From NCBI GenBank assembly GCA_022736595.1, contig DZDC01000028.1, positions 1 to 14,163 of the forward strand: a stretch of 14,163 nucleotides of DNA, given 5' to 3'. Below, one piece after another: positions 8,438-14,163 of the stretch. The notes beneath the pieces were generated by a model. That model saw only the letters and a program-made list of their open reading frames with translations. It was not told the DNA's origin and ran no database searches. A program made the translations under genes and the position numbers. How positions within the stretch are numbered: the first letter of the stretch is position 1; every line of letters begins with the position of its first letter. This DNA is from Draconibacterium orientale. Its GTDB lineage: Bacteria > Bacteroidota > Bacteroidia > Bacteroidales > UBA1556.

Positions 8438-10483
8438 ATGGAATTTAAATTAGAATCGGAGTTCACCCCCACTGGCGACCAGCCTGAAGCCATTCATCAA
8501 TTGGTTGAAGGTCTCAAAAATGGACAAAATGCACAAGTTTTACTTGGAGTTACAGGATCGGGCAAAACCTTTACTGTGGCTAATGTGGTGGCGCAAATCA
8601 ACCGACCTACTCTGGTTCTAAGTCATAATAAAACCCTTGCTGCACAGCTTTACGGCGAGTTTAAACAGTTTTTTCCGCACAATGCAGTGGAGTATTTTGT
8701 AAGCTATTACGACTATTATCAACCCGAAGCCTACATTCCATCCACCAACACCTACATCGAAAAAGACCTGATGATCAATGATGAAATTGATAAATTAAGG
8801 CTTTCCACCACCTCCTCTTTACTTTCAGGAAGACGCGATGTGCTGGTGGTTTCGTCGGTGAGTTGTATTTATTCGCTAGGAAATCCTGATGATTTTACCA
8901 ATAATGTAATTACGGTCAAAATTGGCCAAAATTTGGGGCGCGATCTTTTTCTTCGCCAAATGGTAAATGCCCTCTATAGCCGCTCTGAACTTGATTTTCA
9001 GCGGGGTAACTTTCGAGTAAAAGGTGACACTGTGGACGTACATCCCGCCAATTTAGATTTTGCATACCGTATTATTTTTTGGGGCGATGAAGTCGAGCGC
9101 ATCGAAAGCATTGAAGCCACATCAGGCAAGAAAATCGAGTCTTTGGATTTCATTAAAATTTTCCCTGCCAACATTTTTGTCACCAACCAAAGCTCCATGC
9201 GCGAAAACCTTTATGCCATTCAAGACGATCTGGTGAAGCAAATCAATCAGTTGAAGGGAATAGGCAAACATCTGGAAGCCAAACGATTAGAAGACCGTGT
9301 GAATTACGACCTTGAGATGATCAAAGAACTCGGATATTGCAGTGGAATTGAAAATTACAGTCGATATTTTGATGGACGTAAACCTGGCGACCGGCCCTTT
9401 GTACTGCTCGATTATTTCCCTGATGATTATCTTCTCATCGTCGATGAAAGTCATGCGACCATACCGCAGATTCGTGGTATGTTTGGTGGAGATCGTTCTC
9501 GCAAGCAAAACCTAGTGGAATATGGTTTTAGACTTCCCTCAGCCATGGACAACCGCCCTTTGATTATCGAAGAATTTGAACAACTTACTCCTCAAACTAT
9601 TTATGTTTCGGCCACCCCTGCCGACTACGAACTTCATAAAGCAGAAGGAGTTGTAGTGGAACAGGTGATAAGACCAACAGGACTTCTCGATCCCAAAATT
9701 GAAGTAAAGCCTAGCCTAAATCAAGTTGATGATTTACTCAGCGAAATTGAAATTCGAGTTGAAAAACAGGAACGCATCTTGGTAACAACACTTACCAAAA
9801 GAATGGCTGAGGAACTTAATAAATACTTTTTAAACCTCGGAATTAGAAGCAAATACATTCACTCAGAGGTGGACACCTTGGAACGAGTGGAGATTTTAAG
9901 GGAATTACGTCTGGGAAGTTTTGATGTGTTGGTGGGCGTTAACCTACTGCGAGAAGGACTTGACCTACCAGAAGTTTCGCTGGTGGCCATATTGGATGCC
10001 GATAAAGAAGGATTTTTACGGTCTGAAAGAAGCCTCACTCAAACGGCAGGACGGGCAGCTCGGAATATTAATTCTAAAGTAATAATGTACGCCGACAAAA
10101 TCACCAAGTCGATGCAGCGAACCATCGACGAAACCAATCGTAGGAGGAGCAAACAAGCACAATATAATTTGGAGCATGGAATAGTTCCAACGCAAATTAA
10201 GCGAACAATAAATTCAATTCTCAACCAAACAGCGGTTGCCGATTCAAAAAAAGACGAAGCAAAAAGAGACTACTTAGAAATGACTTATGGCAATCCCAAG
10301 GCCTTTGTGGCCGCTGATCCTGTGGTGCCTTATATGTCGGAAAAACAACTTGCTAACGCCATTAAAGCAGCAAAGAAAAATATGGCAGATGCCGTTAAAG
10401 AGTTGGATTTTATTGAAGCTGCACGCTTTCGAGATGAATTAAAAACCTTAAATTTACTGCTGGAACAAAAAAATAACTCCTAA
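8438..10483 (+). CDS. uvrB: Excinuclease ABC subunit B
   Basis: UvrB is the damage-verifying helicase-like subunit of nucleotide excision repair. It is loaded by UvrA and recruits UvrC for the two incisions. At 681 residues it has the usual length. The Walker A motif GVTGSGKT lies at 37-44. The beta-hairpin that clamps DNA is marked by YYDYYQPEAY (90-99). The helicase motif DESH is at 336-339, SATP at 391-394, GVNLLREGLDLPE at 500-512 and QTAGRAAR at 535-542. The C-terminal UVR domain (about 640-675, with LDFIEAARFRDE) is the UvrC-binding coiled coil and is intact. The ATG at 8438 begins the conserved block with FTPTGDQPEAI at residues 9-19. It is second in a pair with the YqgE-family gene. 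Its TAA interlocks with the stop of the convergent Bfd-like gene, with no terminator visible between them. No SOS box was recognised. Confidence 0.99.
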   Translation: MEFKLESEFTPTGDQPEAIHQLVEGLKNGQNAQVLLGVTGSGKTFTVANVVAQINRPTLVLSHNKTLAAQLYGEFKQFFPHNAVEYFVSYYDYYQPEAYIPSTNTYIEKDLMINDEIDKLRLSTTSSLLSGRRDVLVVSSVSCIYSLGNPDDFTNNVITVKIGQNLGRDLFLRQMVNALYSRSELDFQRGNFRVKGDTVDVHPANLDFAYRIIFWGDEVERIESIEATSGKKIESLDFIKIFPANIFVTNQSSMRENLYAIQDDLVKQINQLKGIGKHLEAKRLEDRVNYDLEMIKELGYCSGIENYSRYFDGRKPGDRPFVLLDYFPDDYLLIVDESHATIPQIRGMFGGDRSRKQNLVEYGFRLPSAMDNRPLIIEEFEQLTPQTIYVSATPADYELHKAEGVVVEQVIRPTGLLDPKIEVKPSLNQVDDLLSEIEIRVEKQERILVTTLTKRMAEELNKYFLNLGIRSKYIHSEVDTLERVEILRELRLGSFDVLVGVNLLREGLDLPEVSLVAILDADKEGFLRSERSLTQTAGRAARNINSKVIMYADKITKSMQRTIDETNRRRSKQAQYNLEHGIVPTQIKRTINSILNQTAVADSKKDEAKRDYLEMTYGNPKAFVAADPVVPYMSEKQLANAIKAAKKNMADAVKELDFIEAARFRDELKTLNLLLEQKNNS

Positions 10484-10668
10484 GAATTCATTTTTTCCTT
10501 TTCCCGTTTTAGAATTTCTTCCAACTCAGGTATGCAGGATCCACATCCCCTACCAGCTCCTGTGATAGTCATAATATCCTGTAAATTAACATTTTCATTG
10601 TTTTTTATTGTATAAACGATTTCATGCTCCGAAACGTCCATACAATGGCAAATAATATTTTCTTCCAT
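10480..10668 (-). CDS. Bfd-like [2Fe-2S]-binding protein
   Basis: A 62-residue protein matching the BFD-like [2Fe-2S] domain. Cys7 and Cys9 (CHC, 7-9) and Cys42 and Cys45 (CGSC) give the family spacing C-x-C-x32-C-x2-C, and TGAGRGCGSC (36-45) is a typical second half. Such domains occur as bacterioferritin-associated ferredoxin, which reduces ferritin iron for release, and as modules of nitrite reductase and other oxidoreductases. No bacterioferritin gene is in the window, so the partner is unknown. The protein ends in a charged Glu/Lys helix and has no signal peptide, so it should be cytoplasmic. It converges on uvrB and overlaps it by 4 bases, with the two stop codons sharing the sequence CTAA. 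It is transcribed divergently from the small winged-helix gene. The cluster-binding call is strong, the physiological role inferred. Confidence 0.88.
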   Translation of the reverse strand: MEENIICHCMDVSEHEIVYTIKNNENVNLQDIMTITGAGRGCGSCIPELEEILKREKEKMNS

Positions 10669-10685
10669 TGTTTTAAATTAAGGTG

Positions 10686-10712
10686 CAAAAATAATTTCAA
10701 TTCTATTACCAA
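10686..10712 (-). promoter_or_regulatory. Candidate promoter of the Bfd-like gene
   Basis: On the minus strand 10693-10686 reads TATTTTTG, matching the Bacteroidota -7 consensus TAnnTTTG. A TTG lies 16 bases upstream at 10712-10710, slightly closer than typical. The leader to the ATG at 10668 would be about 12 bases. Consensus match only. Confidence 0.4.
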
Positions 10713-10737
10713 GTTCTCGATTCAATAAAATAATTAT

Positions 10738-10764
10738 TACTTTTGTCAAGTTTACTTAAATTTG
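10738..10764 (+). promoter_or_regulatory. Candidate -7 elements for the winged-helix gene
   Basis: Two exact TAnnTTTG octamers occur on the plus strand: TACTTTTG at 10738-10745 and TAAATTTG at 10757-10764. The second is about 24 bases before the ATG at 10789 and best placed for a short leader. Neither has a clear TTG/TTTG at full -33 spacing. AT-rich sequence makes chance matches likely, so this is a tentative call. Confidence 0.35.
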
Positions 10765-10788
10765 TTAAATTTCAAACATATTACACTC

Positions 10789-10965
10789 ATGAACACTCTT
10801 GAATTAGTTTACAAAACGCTGAAATCCAACGACAACATGCTTCGGCCCGGTGATATTGCCGAAAAGGCAGGCATTGATAAGAAAGAGGTTGACAAAGCCA
10901 TTAAGCAATTGGTGAAAGAAGAGAAAGTTTTCTCGCCAAAAAGGTGTTTTTACGCATGTAAATAA
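10789..10965 (+). CDS. Small winged-helix (wHTH) protein
   Basis: A 58-residue protein consisting almost only of a winged helix-turn-helix. The first helix is LELVYKTLK (4-12). RPGDIAEKAGIDKKEVDKAI (19-38) is a clear helix-turn-helix with the recognition helix at about 30-40. A short wing, EKVFSPKRCFYA, closes it. Free-standing proteins of this size with an RPGDIAE-type motif and a KRC-Y ending occur in Bacteroidota and anaerobes as putative transcriptional regulators; I recall this from family resemblance and know of no described target. The C-terminal Cys53 and Cys57 might be redox- or metal-responsive, which is speculation. The ATG at 10789 is preferred over an in-frame TTG at 10762. It is divergent from the Bfd-like gene, with which it shares a 120-base promoter region and perhaps regulation. 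Confidence 0.82.
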   Translation: MNTLELVYKTLKSNDNMLRPGDIAEKAGIDKKEVDKAIKQLVKEEKVFSPKRCFYACK

Positions 10966-10992
10966 AATCATAAAAGGTTAGAAATAGTAAAA

Positions 10993-11091
10993 ATGAAAGC
11001 CAACAAAGAGAAGAGAACTATATTTAGTTTTTTTTTAAACATCTTTCTAAACTATTTTTATTTTTTGGTGTCAATAGGCATTATCTTTTAA
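10993..11091 (+). CDS. Possible 32-residue membrane peptide
   Basis: A short open frame in the gap between the winged-helix gene and the secreted-protein gene. It starts MKANKEKR, a strongly basic head, and continues as a nearly uninterrupted hydrophobic and aromatic stretch (residues 10-32, rich in Phe, Ile, Leu and Tyr) with no charged residue, ending in TAA. The layout is that of a single-pass small membrane protein. AAAAGG lies about 14 bases upstream. The next gene's ATG follows the stop by 18 bases, so it could be the first gene of that transcript. Against it: the region is extremely T-rich, and T-runs automatically encode Phe/Leu. I do not recognise any family. This is a candidate, not an established gene. 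Confidence 0.25.
   Translation: MKANKEKRTIFSFFLNIFLNYFYFLVSIGIIF
11016..11036 (+). terminator. Weak hairpin with T-run after the winged-helix gene
   Basis: AACTA and TAGTT (11016-11020 and 11025-11029) can pair around a 4-base loop, followed by a run of nine T (11028-11036). A five-pair AT-rich stem is weak for an intrinsic terminator. It is also inside the possible small open frame, so at most one reading of this stretch is likely right. Confidence 0.25.
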
Positions 11092-11109
11092 ATAACACAT
11101 AGCAAAATC

Positions 11110-11529
11110 ATGAAGAAAATAATTTGGGTGCTGTTTCTAGGAATCGCCCTTACAAGTTTAAGTGCTTGGAATTCAAAATCCATCAAACCCGATAGTAGGC
11201 TTACTGATTATCTTGGAGCTGAAAAAGTTGCACTCTTAATGCAAAACAATCCCGATTTAATAGTTTATTACAACTATTTCCTTGATCATAGTTACACCCT
11301 TGTAGAGTTACCCGATGATAAATTTAATCCAACAAAAGACAAACCTATTAAAGTTAGTCTATCAAATGGTAAAATTGACCGCAAGAAGCTGAATGTTTTA
11401 AGCCTTGGACTCCAACGCAATAAGGAAACTCGACTTTATTATCAAGTGGAAGGCACGAGTCAAGTAGTGGTCATGCTGAGCGACAATGAGTTTATGGAAC
11501 TTTATAGAAATTATCTAAATCATTTATAA
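11110..11529 (+). CDS. Secreted protein of unknown function
   Basis: A 139-residue protein with a clear signal peptide: basic MKK, hydrophobic core IIWVLFLGIALTSL, and probable cleavage after LSA at residue 19. No cysteine stands at the cleavage site, so it does not read as a lipoprotein; export to the periplasm or beyond is likely. The mature part is mixed alpha/beta-looking and has no cysteines and no motif I recognise. YLGAEKVALLMQNNPDLIVYY (34-54) suggests an amphipathic helix, and a basic middle segment (KDKPIKVSLSNGKIDRKK) follows. It lies 11 bases before the large type IX-secreted protein gene, so the two are probably co-expressed and may work together at the cell surface. The ATG at 11110 begins the signal peptide. 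Function is not assigned. Confidence 0.82.
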   Translation: MKKIIWVLFLGIALTSLSAWNSKSIKPDSRLTDYLGAEKVALLMQNNPDLIVYYNYFLDHSYTLVELPDDKFNPTKDKPIKVSLSNGKIDRKKLNVLSLGLQRNKETRLYYQVEGTSQVVVMLSDNEFMELYRNYLNHL

Positions 11530-11540
11530 CCTGCAATCTC

Positions 11541-14111
11541 ATGAAAATATTTATAACATCCTTTTTACTATTGTTTCTTTCCATTGGTTTGAAGGCCCAA
11601 ACCTATCTTATCAATAATGTTTCAGGGCAAACCATAAATACGTGTTCAGGAACATTTTACGACAGTGGAGGCCCCTCATCAGGGTATGCTTCAGGCCAAA
11701 CTTATACAGTAACTTTTTGCCCAGGAACTGCAGGATCATCGGTAAAAATTGACTTTACCACTTGGGCCGTTGGTGCTGGCGATGCCATGGAAGTATATGA
11801 TGGCAATAGCATCACTGCAAATTTAATGACTGTATTTGACCAGAGTTTTTCACCCGTCGGAATGAATATATCTGCCTCGATCTTAAACCCCACAGGATGT
11901 TTAACCCTACGTTGGACTTCAGCCAGCAGTGCAAATGGTTGGGTAGCTAACTTAAGTTGTAGCACCCCGTGTCAAAATTTCTCAGCAACCTTAGCCAGTT
12001 CTGTACCTCCTTTTCATATCGACAGTGGTTATTACTACATCGATCTTTGCCCAGGCGACAGTATGATTTTAAATGCTATCGGAGTTTTCCCGTTAAACGA
12101 CAGCCTGTATCATCAATCGAATTCAACTACGAGCTTTCTCTGGGATATGGGCGATTTTACTAATACCGCAGGCTCCACAGTGGTGCATCATTACGACACC
12201 ATCGCTGGGTATAACGTTTACTTAAGCGCCATTGATAGTAATGGATGTTTAGCTTCCCAAACACCACTTATTAGAGTGCGGTTAAGTACCCAACCCGATT
12301 TGCATTATACAAAAGCTTTGCGTACTAAAATATGCCAATGGGATACAGTAAGTCTTATAGGTAAAGCCATTACTAAAGAATGGGTTGCTAATTCCGAATT
12401 AAATACTGCCGGAACCACATTTCTCCCTGATGGAAGTGGGGTTAGCTACACCTCCACTTTGGTATTTAATTCCTTTGCACCAGGTCAAGTACTCACCAAT
12501 GTTGCTGGAATTGTAAAAATAAATGCCACCATGGAGCATAGCTATTTGGGCGATTTAAACATAAAAATTACCTGTCCTAATGGAAACGAGTCCACTTTAA
12601 AATCATATCCAGGTGGTGGAGGCACCTTTATGGGAGAGCCCATCGATGACAATTCTACCACCGCGGGACTTGGATATGAATATTCTTGGATGTCGAATGG
12701 CACCACTACCATGCTGAGTGCAGTATCTACTTATACCCATTCTTTTACGGATTTATCAGGGACTTTTTATCCCAATGCAAACTATTTGCCTCCTTCAACG
12801 GCTTACCCCGCAACAAGTACTGCCAGCGCACCCTATCCCCTGTTAAATTACCTTCCCCAAACACCTTTTAATACATTAGTTGGCTGTCCTTTAAATGGAT
12901 CTTGGACCATCACAGTTACCGATAATTTAGGTATCGACAATGGATATATCTTCAGTTGGGGAATTGAATTTGCACAAAGTTTACTTCCTGTAAGTTGGTC
13001 TTATGAACCTCTGGTTTCTACCCAAACTTGGAATAATGCCAGCAACATTATTTACAACAACGCCAATCATATAACCATACTCGGCACATCGCCGGGAACC
13101 AATACCTACACCTATACCATTGTTGATAATTTTGGTTGCACTTACGATACCACCGTTAATATAAAGGTGGTTCCAACTCCGGCTGTAAACTTAGGAAACG
13201 ACACCACCATTTGTGGTTTTGGAATCATTACCATGGATGCAACCAGTAATTTACCTGGTGTTACTTATAATTGGAACACTGGCAACCTCACTCCCATTCA
13301 ACAATCCAATATTTCGGGCGACTTCAGTGTTACTGTGACCAATACCGATGGTACCTTAAAATGCGCTGATAGAGATACCATTAACATTAAGCAATACGAC
13401 AAAGCCAATTTAAATTTGGGCAACGACACCTGTATTTCATCCGATTACACGCTGCATGCAGGCAATTTGGGACATAATCCTCCTTTTCTCTATCTCTGGG
13501 GAGATGGCAGCACTCAAGAATCGCTGGAAATTACGGAGGCTGGAGTTTATACAGTAACCGTGGCCATTGATCCCACAGTGGATTGTATCGAAACTGATGA
13601 AATTAAAATAAACTACCTTGAGCCTAATTTTTTGGGCGAAGATTTCGAAGTATGCACTTTTGAAGATCGAAACCTTTCCATACCAGAAGCTGGAGGATTT
13701 ACTCATTCCTACACTTGGTATTTGGATGGAACTGACATGATGTTTTATCAAAATGCACTCAATGTAAACAGCCTTGAAATTGGGCCCCACAATATTGTTG
13801 TTAAAGTAGATAATGGTTGTGCCGACGAAATAGCAGTAACTGCGCTGGATTGTCAGTTGGAGTTTCCCAACATCATCACCCCCAATGGAGATGGCTACAA
13901 CCAAAAATTTGTGATCAAAGGCATAGAAAATTACCCCAACTCTATTTTTATTGTTTACAATCGTTGGGGAAAGAAAGTTTATGAAAACTCGAACTATCTC
14001 AATCAATTTGGCGATGCTGGATTAACCGATGGAGTTTATTATTATGTACTGATTACCACGCTCAACGGAAATAAAGAATATCGAGGAACTCTTACTGTTA
14101 TCAAAGAGTAA
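11541..14111 (+). CDS. Large modular type IX-secreted surface protein with type B (gliding motility-associated) C-terminal domain
   Basis: An 856-residue cell-surface or secreted protein. A signal peptide (1-20, ending LKAQ) targets Sec export. The C-terminus, about 772-856, beginning FPNIITPNGDG and containing YNRWGKKVYE, GVYYY and RGT, is the type B sorting domain (CHU_C/gliding motility-associated) recognised by the type IX secretion system. Between them are a CUB-like domain (about 33-142, with four or more Cys), a PKD-like domain (about 165-250), a proprotein-convertase P-like domain (about 305-478, with GDLNIKITCPNG and NGSWTITVTD), and three Ig/PKD-like modules. The first two of these begin NLGNDT (550-555 and 625-630) and the third (about 697-768) is a divergent version. 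No peptidase catalytic motif is visible, so an adhesin or binding role is more likely than an enzyme. It follows the 139-residue secreted protein gene by 11 bases and ends before a strong terminator. Domain borders are estimated by eye. Confidence 0.93.
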   Translation: MKIFITSFLLLFLSIGLKAQTYLINNVSGQTINTCSGTFYDSGGPSSGYASGQTYTVTFCPGTAGSSVKIDFTTWAVGAGDAMEVYDGNSITANLMTVFDQSFSPVGMNISASILNPTGCLTLRWTSASSANGWVANLSCSTPCQNFSATLASSVPPFHIDSGYYYIDLCPGDSMILNAIGVFPLNDSLYHQSNSTTSFLWDMGDFTNTAGSTVVHHYDTIAGYNVYLSAIDSNGCLASQTPLIRVRLSTQPDLHYTKALRTKICQWDTVSLIGKAITKEWVANSELNTAGTTFLPDGSGVSYTSTLVFNSFAPGQVLTNVAGIVKINATMEHSYLGDLNIKITCPNGNESTLKSYPGGGGTFMGEPIDDNSTTAGLGYEYSWMSNGTTTMLSAVSTYTHSFTDLSGTFYPNANYLPPSTAYPATSTASAPYPLLNYLPQTPFNTLVGCPLNGSWTITVTDNLGIDNGYIFSWGIEFAQSLLPVSWSYEPLVSTQTWNNASNIIYNNANHITILGTSPGTNTYTYTIVDNFGCTYDTTVNIKVVPTPAVNLGNDTTICGFGIITMDATSNLPGVTYNWNTGNLTPIQQSNISGDFSVTVTNTDGTLKCADRDTINIKQYDKANLNLGNDTCISSDYTLHAGNLGHNPPFLYLWGDGSTQESLEITEAGVYTVTVAIDPTVDCIETDEIKINYLEPNFLGEDFEVCTFEDRNLSIPEAGGFTHSYTWYLDGTDMMFYQNALNVNSLEIGPHNIVVKVDNGCADEIAVTALDCQLEFPNIITPNGDGYNQKFVIKGIENYPNSIFIVYNRWGKKVYENSNYLNQFGDAGLTDGVYYYVLITTLNGNKEYRGTLTVIKE

Positions 14112-14136
14112 GTAATTTAGATTTTGTTCAAAACCT

Positions 14137-14163
14137 AAAAGCCGCGAATTGCGGCTTTTTTTT
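14137..14163 (+). terminator. Strong intrinsic terminator
   Basis: A perfect 9-bp stem, AAAAGCCGC (14137-14145) with GCGGCTTTT (14151-14159), closes a 5-base loop GAATT and runs into at least eight T (14156-14163, cut by the window end). It sits 26 bases after the stop of the type IX-secreted protein gene and ends that transcript. The near symmetry (A-run before, T-run after) means it may work from both directions. Confidence 0.93.

Noticed and set aside
13437..14006. 189-codon open frame antisense to the type IX-secreted protein gene
   Set aside because: It mirrors the coding strand of a clearly identified gene, covers its conserved sorting domain, and has no recognisable motif or promoter.
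1..14163. CRISPR arrays, tRNA or rRNA genes, insertion sequences or phage genes
   Set aside because: No regularly spaced repeats, cloverleaf-like or rRNA-like segments, transposase motifs or terminal inverted repeats were seen; the coding regions are closely packed housekeeping and surface genes.

Overview
The window looks like chromosomal DNA from a member of the Bacteroidota. The base composition is AT-rich. The last gene encodes a surface protein with a type B C-terminal sorting domain for the type IX secretion system, which is essentially restricted to this phylum. The histidine kinase has the periplasmic-TPR architecture common there. Starts lack strong Shine-Dalgarno sequences, and several intergenic regions carry octamers fitting the Bacteroidota -7 element TAnnTTTG. 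I cannot place it more finely.

Left part (about 1-4826, all minus strand, transcribed right to left): a TPR-containing sensor histidine kinase, a response regulator with a PP2C/SpoIIE-type phosphatase output, and aroC (chorismate synthase). The gaps are 3 and 12 bases, so one operon is likely. The kinase would phosphorylate the regulator, and the regulator would dephosphorylate an unseen, presumably STAS-type, partner. AroC is a housekeeping enzyme apparently riding on the same transcript.

Middle part (4956-7717, minus strand): two genes joined by an ATGA stop/start overlap. The first (upstream) closely resembles MurL, the ATP-dependent epimerase of UDP-MurNAc-L-Ala-L-Glu. The second is a MurD-family ligase that fits MurD2, the L-Glu-adding variant. 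Together they would build the D-Glu residue of peptidoglycan without a free D-glutamate pool, a route described in Xanthomonas. This is the most interesting content of the window.

Right part: a divergent intergenic region separates murL from a plus-strand pair, yqgE/algH-family and uvrB (14-base gap). A small Bfd-like [2Fe-2S] protein converges on uvrB with interlocked stop codons. Divergent from it is a 58-residue winged-helix protein. A possible 32-residue membrane peptide lies in the following AT-rich gap. A final pair comprises a 139-residue secreted protein of unknown function and an 856-residue modular adhesin-like protein (CUB, PKD/Ig-like and P domains plus the sorting domain), closed by a strong intrinsic terminator at the window end.
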